A stretch of 64,000 nucleotides of DNA from Rhytidiadelphus loreus (Eukaryota; Streptophyta; Bryopsida; Hypnales; Hylocomiaceae). Location of the stretch: contig OX344762.1 of the NCBI GenBank assembly GCA_947034895.1, positions 37,738,760-37,802,759 on the forward strand, in the 5' to 3' direction. A model generated the notes under the pieces. The model ran no database searches. It was not told the DNA's origin and worked only from the letters and a program-made list of their open reading frames with translations. Made by a program: the position numbers and the translations under genes. This document shows, piece after piece, positions 32,481 through 45,372 of the stretch (the stretch's first letter is position 1; each line of letters begins with the position of its first letter).

Positions 32481-33429
32481 GAAGAGAGAAAAAAAGGGAA
32501 GATCAAAACAAAACATACATCAAAGGGGGGGGGAATCAGTCAAAGGGGGGGGAAAGAGAAAGACAAGCTCCAAGCGGTGCCCTGCAAACCACATCCTCAA
32601 CCTCTCAAACTAAACCTCACACAATGATGACAAAATTAGGAAGGGGGTAGTTATAGGAGAGGAAGAAGGGAGAGACGATAAATAGTGTTGCGTCATAGGA
32701 TTAGGTAGGAAATCTCCAAAGCTTCTTACAACCATTAGGAAAGAGATTAGGATGACACCAAAATGACGACGTAAGAGAATAGGTGACTCTTCCATTAGAT
32801 TAGCGTCATATGGTGTAAGGTCTCATTTAAGGGGTTGGTAGGAATAGTGTTGAAGTAAAAGAAAAAGAAATAAGGAGAGAGGAAGGGACCATTAAGGGTT
32901 TTTAGAGTGTACTACTTCGCCAAGGACTAAGCCATAGGCAGTTTACTACTTCAACATACGTGTCGACTATGGAATACGAGCACGCGGCCGGAGGTATGGA
33001 GGAAAAGGTCGCGCATGCCAACATCGATCAGGTGAGTCAATAAATTAATCCCCAGTGCTTTTCTTTTAATTTGTGCTAAATTCTGTTAAGTGGTGATTAA
33101 TGTCGATTAGCAAATAGGAATTAGGGTGGACCTTAAGTTTCGACCTAGAAGTTTATCGATAGGGCTAGAAGGATCTAAACCCCTATCATACATAGAAGTT
33201 GGCCGTAAAAGCAGCCAAATTAGAATAGGATAGGATAGGAATTAGATTACAAAACAAGGTAGAACAGGATAGGATAGGACTAGGGATTAGTAACCGTTAG
33301 GACCAAAATTCAACCAAGAAGTTAAACATTAGATGAGGACAAAATAATCCAATTAGGAGTTAAGGTTACAATAGCCAATCAAAATTACCTTAGGTAATAA
33401 AGACGTAGGGTCAAGGGTAGAACGTAAAA

Positions 33430-33850
33430 AGATTAAATTAGGAAAAAAGATAGATTAGATTAGAAGATTAAATTAGGAAAAAAGATAGATTAGATTAGAA
33501 GATTAAATTAGGAAAAAAGGGATAAATTAGATTAGAAGATTAAATTAAATTAGGGGATAAATTAGATAAAAGATAAATTAGATTAGAAAATTAAATTAAG
33601 ATTAGAAGATTAAATTAAATTAGGGAAAAAGATAAATTAAATTAAGAAAAAAAAAGATAAATTAAATTAGGGGATAAATTAGATAAAAAATAAATTAGAT
33701 TAGAAAATTAAATTAGGAAAAAATATAAAATTAAATTAGGAAAAAAGGATAAATTAAATTAGGGGATAAATTAGATAAAAGATAAATTAGATTAAAAAAA
33801 TTAAATTAAGAAAGAGGATAAATTAAATTAGGGAAAAAGATAACTTAGAT
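33430..33850 (+). repeat. AT-rich irregular tandem array (copy B)
   Basis: Units of gataaattagattaga/aaattaggaaaaaa type, shorter and less regular than the 17-bp array in copy A. Confidence 0.85.
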
Positions 33851-34401
33851 TAGGAAAAAACCCAATCAACTTAGGAAAACATGGAAGGAACTTAGGTAAT
33901 CCCTCCTCAGCCTTAGGAAAGGTCAATTAGCCTCAGATTCCCATAGATTAGGATAGATTCGGTGGTAGTTCGCATAGGCTGCCGTTAGGGGACGGTTAGC
34001 CCGAACTATTCCCTCGCCAATTGGGGGCAACTCCATTGTCACTTGCGGAAACTAGGAACTTAGAAAAGAAGATCCATTGCTTGGAAGGCACAATGGACCT
34101 ACGCTTAGTCACCCGTTAGGTTAGAATATAGTTAACCCCTAGAACCTGGTTGTGTCCGATTAATTACCAAGGGTGGGTAATTAAGCGCCCACAGACGCGA
34201 TGGAATTAGGTTTATTCTGATCGTCCGATTATATTTATGAGAGATGAGTGTTCGTCCTCACGAATCTTGGAGACCTTGAATGATACATTATATATATCTG
34301 TTGTGAATTTTGTTTAGCGTTTTAGAGAAAAAATTTGGAAGTGTTTCATCTTCGTCCTTCAGAGGTAGCACACAGTTGGACGACCTACTTGTATTGTTGC
34401 C

Positions 34402-37400
34402 ATGGAGGAATTTTCCAATTCAGTCGTTATAGTTGCTGACAGTGAAAGAGTTCCAATTATATTTCCGATGCACGATAATGGCGTGGCCATTGTATTGTCT
34501 TCTTGATTATGTCTCCGGTTCCAATTGAGGGAGGACTCGATTTATATAGACGAGGAAGTTTTTGAACCAGACTCGGGAATCCTCATTCATACTATAGGAC
34601 AAGTTCCAATTCTGCAGGATGGCACCAGTGCGTGGCATCTGAAGCCCGGTAGGTACAGAGCTTATGGAGTTCATACTCTCATTGTTCCGGTTGATAGAGT
34701 TAGGGGTAATTTGCGGCAGTCGTCGACTTCGTCATATCAAACACCTCCCTTGATTCCGGTGAAGGTAGAATCTCTTGAGGATTGTGTAACCATTCTTAGT
34801 TCGGACTCCGAACGCAATTTGTCCGAGCGTAAGTTTAATATAGATACTCCATCCTCAATGTCTACTTTGCCTAGCCTCAGTAGTCTTACAGCATCAGTGG
34901 CGGAGAATTCCGCTGTCATTGGTACATCTGTAATCGACTGTTTGCGTAAATTATGTGTACAAAAGGGATGTCGGAATATACTGTCGAAAATTGATTATGA
35001 TTCAATTTGCATAGAGAGAGTACGTACGTTGCCTCCGTCCTTCAACGGAATTATTATCTTTGAGTTGCCTCCTATAGAGACCAACCGCCCTCCTTCTCAT
35101 GCTCATCAGATGGCAGGCATGGATAAGCGGTACGATGGTCACGTCTGGACCAAAACGATGACAACGAATATTAATAATCGTATGGGCTTGACTTTTCGTA
35201 CTTCTGTTTGTGTGGGGCATCTAAGATGCATGAATGCAACTTGTGAGTTTTTCAATCGTGGTCATCGAACTGATCTTATGAATGAGTTGGAATGGGAAGG
35301 TATGTCTCCCACTACGGTCAATGTTGGAGATCTACATCCACCGGGGTCAACGATTGTTTGCAGAATATGCAAGCAGCCTCCATCGTGCATTGCCAAGTGT
35401 GCTGTGAAGGCCTACTATGTCCTTGGAAATCTAGGTATGACTCGGGCGTTTGTACACCTTGGAGTTCACCATCATCCAATTAAGGATGGTGAACTCCGAG
35501 ACTTGAAAGATAGAACTAGAGTCCTAATTGGTGAACAGATGGAGAGAACGCCGACCGCAACAAATTCTTCTATTGTGCTTGAGGCGACTAAGGAACTACT
35601 GGGCGAACTGCTCCTTAGCCAAGATGGGGTGAATCCAAAGCCGCTTGACTTTGATGACCTCGTCCTTGTCCTGGACAAATGCAAGTACTTCAGCTCTCCA
35701 AGTATTCGGAACGAGGTTACATCCTTCAAATGCCTAAGGAGATTTGGTGTCATTGATAGCATTACAAAGTTGAGGGGTTCCAACACTTGGGCTTTCATTT
35801 AGGAGAGCAAATTCCCCGATCAAGGAACTCAGGCGGATAAAGTTTTTCTGTTTAAGATGTCCAAAGTGGGTCCTAGAAGTGGAGTGGACTTAGTGAAGCG
35901 TATGCAACACGATGGTGACCTTCATGACTCATGGATGATGTTTGATCATGTGAAACGGGTTAAAGGGTGGACCACAATGGCGTGCCATACGTATGATTCT
36001 ACATACTGCCGCGTTATGACAATCGCTATTTGTGACATACAGTCCGAGGACACTTCAGCCCAAATTCTGTTCTGGAGGAATCTAAACTCCATACTAGAAA
36101 GACACGGTGTAAAGAACACCCAGTTCAAAGGATTCATGGCTGACAGTGCGCAAGCGAATTGGAATGCTATGAGGATCATCTATGGATCGGGAGATAGTAG
36201 CAAGGCGATGGAAAACCGTAAAAGAACATGCCTCTTTCATTGGACACAGTCCATGGAAAAGCATACAAAGGCTGACATCCGTGGAGACTTGCAAGATCAG
36301 CATCGACTGCTATGCAAGCAATACAAGAATGCCACTTCTCTGGATGAATGTGAAACGAGGTACCTTGCCATCAGAGAGTGGTGGTTATCATCAGGTGCCA
36401 CTTGCGAAGAAGGAAAGCGTCGATTAGACCTATGGCTGTCATTTTGGCATTTCCGCTATCGCCAATGGGGCGGATTCTTACAACTCGTAAGTTCTCAAAT
36501 TGTATCACTTTCATTTGACAGATTTCCCAAATCCAGGCCTCTGTAAATGTTGTTCATCTTAATCTTCCGCATAATTATTTAATATATTATGTTTATTTCA
36601 CACCCTTCTATAATTTTTTTTGGGTCTGTAAAACTGTGAGTAGGGGTCTTCAGACACATGGTGATCGGCAGTTTATATGAAGTGAGGTCAAGACTTTGCA
36701 TAGATTGGGTCTTCATGCATCCTTCTCTCTTTATTAGACTTCATTGTGGTTTAATGTTCATAGAATGCACTAGAATTTTTCTACAATTCATATGAAATGC
36801 ATGCATACCAATGTAATGTAGAAAGGTTCTATTGATTAACACTTTTGGGTACTTATCATACATCCATTGGTTTTTCGTTCAATATGTGTGGTCTGTCTAC
36901 ATGAAATTGAAGAATGCATACATACCTAGGTGCTACAGGATACCCCTCTTGGTACCGAGAAGGGTGTCCACTCTACAGTACTTATGGATATTTTGTGGAT
37001 TCCTTTGTTGACAACGTGTATCAATAGATAAGTAATGAGTAATGTATGATTGCGTTGATGCTTTAGAAGAGAACTGTAGGTATCAAATGGGCCTTACGCT
37101 ACAAACTCTTCATGGGCTTTCGGGGCTCCATGCCATGATAATCTCTTGGAAGTGGTGGCCAGTAATGAAGTTCTGCATCGTAAATTCAGTTCGTCCACAG
37201 TAGTTGGAAATTGTTAATGCTTTTAGGATGATTATAGGTACCCCCTCTATCTTCCACCATCTGATGGCAATATTTTATATTGGTGATTCAGAATCTAAAT
37301 GAAAAACGAGCTCGCCGAGATGCCCTCCTGCAACCTTGCGGAGACAGTGCACAATAAGTGGCTTCAACAATCCGGAAATCAGGGAAACGATTTGTACATA

Positions 37401-38753
37401 GCCACAATTGATGATTTTGTTCAAGCTTTCATGCAGATGGTGAGGTATTACCAATATCTGAGGGAAAATCAAGCTGGAACGGGTCCAGGGAAGGAAGAAC
37501 TAATGCTTCGTGTTGCACAGAGGTCAGCACAACGAACTGGGAATCCAAAGGCATTAGCTGAAGCTATATCCAACATTCCTGAAGTTGAGGAATTCGTGAA
37601 TAGGGAGCCCCAACTTGAGGGTGAGGAAGTCTTCGGGTCTCACAAGCGCAAGGCAGACATGCCACTAGGATGCGAGTAGGATTCTCATAGGCCGGATAAA
37701 GTAAATTTCTCTCATCTCTGCATTCAGACTAGATCTTCAAGAGCGTCAACAAGTATAGCACCTCTGAATCCCATTAGGGAAGACGACTCTGCAAGCGTGG
37801 ATGTGGAAATGCATGATGTCCTAGCAAATGATCCCAATTTGGAACCTGTCGGTACTCAGCGATCCACTCATGTGTCATGTATCCAAGAGAGCAGGTGTGA
37901 CGAAACTCAATGGCATATTGCCAGATTACCCAAAACTTCCGCAAAAGCATGCTTTGCCGATCAAGCTATTACAAAGAAGAAGTGCACTGCCCAAATAGTC
38001 TAGAACAACCAACCTACAACAACGCCGATATATACAGGTATGATGGTGAATTACAGAAAGAATTGCAATGATCGTATGCAGTTCTTTTTTTGCAACAACA
38101 ACATTGAACGGTGTGTGAAGGGATATCGACGGAAGTGGGTGTTATCTGTACCCCCTGTTCCGTCCATTTGGCCCGTTTTAATGGGTACCAAACTATCAAA
38201 GGCCGAGATTTTATCGCTTGAGGCGGCCGGATTTCAGCTTCCACAATGACAAGTGATTTCACCGCGTAGAGTTTTTGGTGGTGAAGCAGGAATCGATTCA
38301 GTCCGTGCCTATCTTGTTCCACCTAATCCAGATGTGTATCCAAAAACTCGAGCAAGGAAGGTTATTAAACGGAACCCGAAGGCTCCAACAATCAAGCATC
38401 AAAACAATTGTGCTTCGTCGTTGACTTTAAATGCAAACATACAAAAGGTAACCATGGTCCCCCATCCAGGATTTGGATGCATAGTTTCCCTGACATCTGG
38501 TGTGCTGCCTCGTTCAGAGAAGTATATGCTTACCATTTCGTCATTTCCCGATTGTACCTGCCCTAATTTCAAGGAGATGAAATTGAAGTGCCTAGGTAAG
38601 CGTGGAACTTGGGCAAATTGTAAACACCTATATTATGTGTTTACAGTCATCTGCAATCTACATGGTGCCACTGATGCCTTTATTCACGCCGCGAGCTTCA
38701 GCTTTAACGAAGTGAAGGCAGTCCTTCTCGGTGGGATACTAAGTCATATTTAG
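34402..38753 (+). pseudogene. MULE (Mutator-like) transposase with five in-frame stops
   Basis: ATG at 34,402 in good context (ttgccATGG) opens one frame to a GTAAGT donor at 36,487. A second exon runs from about 37,292 (after ttcag) to TAG at 38,751. Along the way the frame is broken by TGA 34,504, TAG 35,800, TAG 37,677, TAG 38,001 and TGA 38,247, while coding similarity continues past each. The first exon has CHTYDSTYCRVMTIAICD and FMADSAQANWNAMRIIYG, carrying Asp residues of the MULE DDE core. The second has CNLAETVHNKWLQQSGN and a SWIM zinc finger, CTCPNFKEM...ANCKHLYYVF (38,553-38,640). At about 1,200 codons it is near full length. A TAA also precedes the second exon's ATG at 37,296. 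Terminal inverted repeats were not found. It is dead by nonsense changes and not by large deletion. Confidence 0.8.
36487..37291 (+). other. MULE intron carrying a degenerate palindrome
   Basis: An 805-base intron with GTAAGT at its start and TTCAG at its end. At 36,943-36,964 it has ccctcttggtaccgagaagg, which differs from the 20-bp palindrome of the methyltransferase-like intron by transitions in each arm. Confidence 0.55.
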
Positions 38754-39235
38754 TGAAGGTAGTTTCTTTTTTGCTAAACAGGAATACTCGTTGTGTTTAC
38801 CGTTCTCTTAAATGAAGATGTAGTTAAACTACAAGGGCCACTACTTGCATATAATTAGTCTCGCCGGATTTCCATGTAAATGTGCCGTCCTTATATTTTT
38901 TAAGTGCATTACGTATCTATTTAAGTAACTTCAACACCTTGTCCATTCCATTGTTGTCCTTCCTTGCTTCTCCCAAACCCATGGGGCCCTATATTCCAAA
39001 TATGTATTTGGCTACATAACAAAAGGGAATTCTATCAGTGAATGTACAAACAATATGGCCTGACTTCTATGCACTTCCAATTTCCAAGTGTAATAAGTGT
39101 ATATGAGTTTTATTGTTATAGAGGTGTTTAAAATCACCCTTCCATCCACTATAGTCATAGGACAGTCTATTAGCATGGTCTATTAGAAGTTATTATTTCT
39201 GCAAAGTATTTGATGTTGTAAATATACTTATTATT
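38754..39235. other. 3' flank of the MULE gene
   Basis: No feature recognised. The right terminal inverted repeat of the MULE could lie here but I could not match it to the left side. Confidence 0.3.
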
Positions 39236-39790
39236 ATGTTGACACCAGCACCCTTAACTCTCCACCCTAAACCTCCCTCTCATATGAGTACATCCACCTA
39301 TGCATGTACTACTAAAATAACCATCTGCCTATCCAAAAGTTTCACCCACTACCTTCAACTGTTTTCATCCACCCACATCCATTTTCTCATCCAATTCATT
39401 ACAATCTTTTCATCCATCGTCACTAGGATTTCACTCCACTTTGATTTTTGTTTTTTCATTCCAGCTAATCCATTTCTAAATTGGCATCTATGTACTGCAA
39501 ATCCATTCCCAATCCACTGTTCATTGAATTATTTTTCACTTGTCATCCTATTTTCATCCAATTTTTTCATCCAATTTAGGCATCTTGTTTTAAAATCATC
39601 CAATTTTTTCATTCATCTTTTTCATCCATTTTTCCATCCAACTTTTTCATCCACTTTTCATCTACTTTTTTCTAAATTGTCATCCAATATTTTATACTTT
39701 TTTGGCTAGTTCATTTTCTTAAATCACCAAATCCCCGCTCCCTGCTCACCAATCCCTGCTCCACGCTCGCATGCCAGCATTCCCCGTTGG
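39236..39790 (+). repeat. Pyrimidine-rich TTCATCCA tract and conserved block
   Basis: Reverse-complement relative of 14,391-14,800. The (tttttcatccac)n tract is followed by ttgtcatccaatattttata and by ctccctgctcaccaat. The plus-strand open frame reflects repeat composition. Confidence 0.7.
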
Positions 39791-40080
39791 TGCACGAGAC
39801 AGACCTAGGACCGCATGTACTGGACCGACTGGATAGTGAGGTACTCCAGACACTGCGTCCATGGACCATATGTAGGAACTTAAAATAATGACTTAGACGA
39901 CTTCTAGCGTGGCTACATGAACCATTATGTACAAACACTATCATGCATGTACATTCTACTTCGATACATACAATGTAGGAAAAATTCAGATCATCACAAA
40001 GAGCATACACGTGGGCGTTGCATCGACGTTGGGAACGTACTGGCCGCAGTTCCATGTCCTTGATTTCCTACATGCACACA

Positions 40081-40262
40081 AAAAGCTCGTCATCACACTA
40101 TTTTAGCAGCATACTAAGAGGTCGTCATCACAAAATTTGAAAAGCACAGAAAGAGGTTGTCATTACTATATTTTAGCAACACATAGAGAGGTCGTCTTCA
40201 CAGTATTTGAGCAACACACACAGAGATTGTCATCACATTATCTTAGCAAAAATTAGCAGATC
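40081..40262 (+). repeat. Five ~43-bp tandem repeats
   Basis: Degenerate copies of a unit like gaggtcgtcatcacactatt followed by ttagcaacacacaga occur end to end. Confidence 0.8.
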
Positions 40263-43028
40263 TCTACATTGTGTACCAATCATGCTCCTCTTTGAAGATT
40301 GGGAAGACAAAGCAAACATGTGAAGGACGTCGGAAAAGAAGATGCATCCACTCCATAAGAACGTCATTACAAATGGTTTTCCATTTCAGTTGATTTGCAA
40401 CGAAGAATACAAGGAACTCATCAGAATTATACCATATGCAATGCAAAAACCGTGCATTGTGGAACAACATAAAAGTAATTGGAAGACATGTCTATGTACA
40501 TAGAACACTGAAATTGTACACTGAAGATGGAGATTGGACCTACTCAACATGGTTCTCTATTGTAGCACACTTACAATGGAACTATCAAACTCATTTGTAA
40601 AAATCGTGAGCGTGAAGCATGCCATCAGAATTTAATTCATGAGTGCACTGCATGCCATGGGCGTTTTTGTGCAATTTTCATGACAAGCAATATTAAAAAG
40701 ATAAAATGCCGCGCTTATTGTCATTGCAAGCACCAACATGCTTAAACTAAAACCGTTGTGAGGCCTTCAAAATCTACGAAACGACAAGTTCTGCTCTTTC
40801 TTTAATTGCACAACTAAAAACATCTTAAAAAAACAAGAAGCCGCTAGCTACTTGCAAGACCACTTTTAGCGGCTGCCATCAAGACTTCCAACTCGGCTCG
40901 GTTGTTGCAAGTGGGTCCTGGTGAGAATGCAAACCATTGCTCTTCCATTACTACCCTGTATAGCACCCCCGCTAGTAGCAGGTGAGAAAGCATCATAATA
41001 TGGGTCTATAGCAATGTTAAGTATTTGTTGGTGCATTGACTACAAAAAAATCGTAATCTTATATAGTTGAATTGCCCGATTGATTGGGCATGGGAATTTA
41101 TTGTATTGTGGTACAATATCTAGAATGCTTGGCATGGCTCAACCTACCTTTAACGCAATGGGAGCCCTCTCTTCAAGGCCTCCTAAGCTATGGAGGGCCT
41201 TTTAGTCTCTTGTTGCCACCATCACCTTTGTAGTAGGGCCCTTATAGCCCAAGAGGTCATCATGAGGGAGATCTTCTACTATATAGCACTTATCTCAGTA
41301 TTACAGTTTGTGTAAAACATTACCTTATTTCAACTCAAACACCCAAAGTTCTTGCACACAACTTGACATCACAACCATATCAACCACTTCATTCTCATGC
41401 AAGTGCAAAAATGCAAATATAACATGCAAGTACAACTTTCACAACTAATTTATGACGTTGAGTTTCTTTACTCCAATTTTGTTCAGAACATTTTATATCC
41501 ATGAAGTCCATTTTTCTCAATAAATTCTATTGTGCAAACTAATTCATTGTTGATATGCCTAAGAAAACCTTATTAAATTGTTGCAATTTGATCCTTTAGA
41601 TCTCACACAGATTTTGTGAGAAACATGGTTATCAACACCTTCTTAGAAACATTGTTCTTTGTGGAAACATAGAAGTATACACAAAGAATTGAATTTTGTA
41701 GATAGTAGAAGAACATGTGGTGATGTTATGGTATGAGGTGCACATCCAATGGTGCATTTTAAAACTGATGTTGTAGTTATAAAGCATGTGATTGGATAAT
41801 GTGTGCATTACTCAATAACCTCTTCATATTTACAACCATACAAAGATGACAACAAAAAAGTAAATTTAATGCAACAAACTTTGATAAGAACTAGACATTC
41901 AAATCTTTCCAAAGACATTCAGTTTTTTATTTAATTTTCTACTCCCTTTGTCTCAAAATGATCTTTATTGGAGAAAATGTTTAGAGTAAGATTGAAAATT
42001 ACATTATAAAAACTTGTTTTACTCAATAAGTAGAGTTCAGTGCACTCCTAGTGTCCTAAAAACTTTGAATTTTGGAACCCTTTCCAAAACAAATTTTTTT
42101 TGGCATTTTTAAGGAGCATCAATGGGCACTTCATTTTTGGGTAGTTAGTATGGGCCCAAGACTATGTGTGAACCTCTATACCACCTCCAAAAGCTTCATC
42201 TTCTTCAATCAGAAGACAATAAAAGAGATGCGAAAAATAAAAACAAACAATGTTGATTGATCATTTCATTTGTCTTTCGATTGATAATTGCATGGATGGA
42301 AGGAGAACTATTGCTTAACACCAATTCCATGATCTTCAGAAAATGCAAAATGCATTTGCATGCACCATGCTGTGCAATAGTATATTTTCATACAATAGCA
42401 TACATTGTGGTAAATACACGTAGTAGCATATGTTAGGGTATCACTAGTGTATATTGAAATATATAAAGATCTTCCACAACTTGCAATGCAACAATTCTCA
42501 TACCATGGAGTGCAAGATTTCTAAGTTTGCACAAAGAGCGACCACTTCTGGCTCCTCTAGGATCTAAAAGGGTTATTAATATAGTAAACAAATAAATACA
42601 GTGTGTTACGGAACTGCATATAATACTAAAACCCTGCCTGTAAAACCCTGCCTGCGAATAGATCGGATTGTCTCACAAAATGGCTCATCGCAGTCCAGGA
42701 CGAGACTGACAGTTCGGTATTTGGATAGAACCACCACTGGCAGTATTTTCCATCTTCCTCCAAATTGCAACCACAATTTGGTTGCACAGGACCTTGAGGG
42801 TTTAAGTACATAAAATAGGGAAAATTGAAACCTATTTTAGGTTACAGGACTTGAGGATTGAGGTGAAATCAGATAAGGCGAAACAACCGGCATGGAGAAC
42901 CGGAACATCAATTATTTTACATTAGAAGCCGTTTCTTGGTTCTCAAGCACGGGAGTTCATAAAAGAATGGGCTACTCACCAAAGCAGATCAAGCAAGCCT
43001 GAAGTAAGAAATACACTACCACTGATAT
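40263..43028. other. Unrecognised AT-rich DNA downstream of the syntaxin gene
   Basis: No coding region that I can support. At 41,942 ctccctttgtctcaaaatga resembles one end of the Stowaway-like MITE at 45,862, but I see no partner end. Near 42,640 cctgcctg(t/c) is a short direct duplication. The syntaxin polyadenylation site would be in the right part. Confidence 0.35.
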
Positions 43029-45317
43029 CTAAGCTACAAAAACAACAAAAATCAATAGAAATGTGATCAAAACCATGAATATTTTGAGAATAAGCCATCG
43101 ATTTGATGAGATGCTGTCAAGGTACTTAAGAAGCTGATTTTGTGCTCCTTCAACATTTGTAAGGGACTCATCCATATTTTCATCAATCCTGCACATGTTA
43201 CAACTGACTGAGGTGAGTAGCAGGTCCATAATACACTTCCATGTCGAGTAGTGTTGATTAAACAGTATCTGAAACTCAATTAACCGCTAAAACTCAAAGA
43301 ATGACTCGCTCATTTTTTATGTGGTAAATAGAGCTATGATGTTGAGCACCGGTAAAGCACAGAACAGAACAGAGGGCAATCGAAGAAAATAATCGCATTT
43401 GGCCCATAAATGAGAGAAAGTTATGGACAAAGATGATATGTACACATTATTTACCTGATAGCGACTTCCCCTTGCTCAGCAACCATAGTGGCCAACTGCG
43501 TAAAAATAGTACTCAGCTCCACGATAGTGGACTCCACATTTTGAAGAGCCTCTGCACGATTTTGCATGTAACTGTCCTGAACAGGAACCAACTGCTGCTG
43601 CTGCACACGTCCTTGTGACTGAGAGCTATCTGGGCCATCCGCTTGATGCCGTCGCCGACTGTCATAAGCAACCAAAAAATATTGACAATGGTGAAAAAGT
43701 GAAGATGTTGCACCATACAAAATTGCTCTAAGAAGAAGAAAAATGTGAGCTAAAGCAGCAACACCAATAGCAAGTAGATTACAAAGGTTACCCAAAAGGG
43801 GACAATGTACTAAATATTAGAAAACTAGAATATAATTGACATAAAATCGATCATATTTAAAAGGAATTGGTCTACAGTTGTGTACACAAAAGATGGAAAC
43901 ATGAATCAAACAAAACCACAACGGATTTTCTTTTACCTGGAACTGAAGAGCTCATTACTTCTTGCCGTCCCATTACCCCAAGGTGGAAGAGCAACACTTG
44001 TACTTGGCGTGGAATTAGGCGCAGTAGACGCCAGAGGCCCTTGCCGAGCATAGGGATTAGTCTGTTTATTAGCAGTCGCCGTAAATAGTTGTCGTCGATT
44101 ATCGTGTACCTTCAGGTTCTGCACGAGTCGGAAGTAATAAACTTAGGCCCTAAACACAATTATTAATAACATCTTCGTCTGCAACATTAAAATTCTACAA
44201 CCTAGCTCGAATCTCACGGTTCCTATAGCTCTGTCCCCCAGTCCAGTCCTCTTCACCCAGTATTTGCCAACTCCATACTCCAATACATGAAATTAACAAA
44301 CATTAATTGCTAAGTGGCATGTTACCGACTCATCTATCGCTTACCTCGGTACGTAAAGTAAGTACATCCTTGAACTCCTTCGTGGTATTCATGAGCCGAC
44401 TCTTGAGAGTATCTACCACTGTCGTAGAGTGTTCACTACTCTGCCTGGTTTGATTCGCCCCGTCATTTCGCATTTCACAAATTTGTTGTAAATCAGATAT
44501 GGCTGCGTTCAATGCTGTAATGTCTTGTTTGACCACTGACGTGAGCTCCTGAATCTCAACTGCCGGATCATCAAACATTGATGTTCGCTTCGCCACTACA
44601 TCACAAATAAAACCATTTACAAATGTCAAGAACTTCAAAATTCTGCAGAGACACTACTGCATCAACAAAGCAATTTCTCCCAAAGATAATTTGAAATCAA
44701 ACAACACTTGTCGTTGACTGATTGCTTAGACCTCATCTGTAAGAGACGTGGGCACATAAAAATTCATGATCCCGCCACCTGTGTGGCTATGACAATTATC
44801 ACGACACTAAGAGAATAAAGATCCTCAGTACACAGACAACAAACACCACAATCCAAGATCCAGGCCACACCTACCCTTCACAAACTCCAAACCCTAGAAC
44901 TGCTAATCTCAATCACTCCAATCTGCAAGCAACGACACCAAAGTGCTATAATGACAGTCCAGAGTACGTGTTGAACACACGATATGACATTCAAGAGACC
45001 AGAGTGTAGTGCACCCAGCGTAACTCACATTTCGCCAGCTTCGAAAGCTTCTGCGAAGTCTGGTGAATACTGAGCCCGATCTGCGACGCCCGCTTGGTAA
45101 ACTCCGATTGCAACGAGCTGTTCCCCGTCGGCTGCGGCAACAACCTCGCCGTCTCCCCAGCACCATGCCCGTTGGTCGCCCCCGCGTGGCCGTTCAAGCC
45201 ATTCGCGTACGGCAACGTCGCGCCCTGTGTCTTCCTCAACCGGTCCACAATCGCATGAAACTCCGACGTCCGATCTCGACCGGACGTCGACGGCAACGGC
45301 CCCATAGCGATCGGCAT
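43029..45317 (-). CDS. Qa-SNARE syntaxin of the SYP31/SYP32 (Sed5/syntaxin-5) type
   Basis: Five exons read leftward: 45,317-45,029, 44,595-44,345, 44,118-43,937, 43,658-43,455, 43,188-43,029, with GT-AG sites throughout and in-phase joins. The protein starts MPIAMGPLPSTSGRDRTSEF, typical of plant SYP31/32. It then has the Habc helices (KLSKLAKRTSMFDDPAVEIQ, ELTSVVKQDITALNAAISDL), a Ser/Pro linker, a Qa SNARE helix (RAEALQNVESTIVELSTIF, with the zero-layer Gln in MVAEQGE) and a C-terminal membrane anchor (WLILKIFMVLITFLLIFVVF). Sed5-type syntaxins mediate ER-to-Golgi and intra-Golgi vesicle fusion as the Qa subunit of the SNARE bundle. No lesions are seen; about 330 residues, normal for the family. 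A CT-rich tract sits just upstream of the ATG. Confidence 0.93.
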
Positions 45318-45335
45318 CCCTCTCCTCAAACCCTA

Positions 45336-45372
45336 TCACTCTCACTCTCACTCTCTCTCTCTCCCCTCACCA
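45336..45372 (-). promoter_or_regulatory. CT/GA-rich 5' leader of the syntaxin gene
   Basis: A run of (ctctca)n and (ct)n lies 20-55 bases upstream of the start codon, as in many plant 5' untranslated regions. Confidence 0.5.

Larger units (their letters stand above)
30136..34193 (+). mobile_element. 4.06-kb solo-LTR-like element, family 2 copy B
   Basis: It starts TATGAGCCCC and ends GCGCCCACA, flanked by gacgc on both sides (30,131-30,135 and 34,194-34,198). It is nearly base-for-base like copy A through the first 1.5 kb, with only scattered transitions, and through the last 350 bases. It differs in the GC-rich array (32,255-32,480) and AT-rich array (33,430-33,850). The TATA box is at 31,401. 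It has no protein-coding potential. It sits in the 5' flank of the MULE transposase. Confidence 0.85.

Noticed and set aside
20060..34193. Copies A and B as the two LTRs of one 14-kb retrotransposon
   Set aside because: Each copy has its own perfect 5-bp target duplication, and the sequence between them encodes a minus-strand cellular/phage-type gene and not gag-pol.
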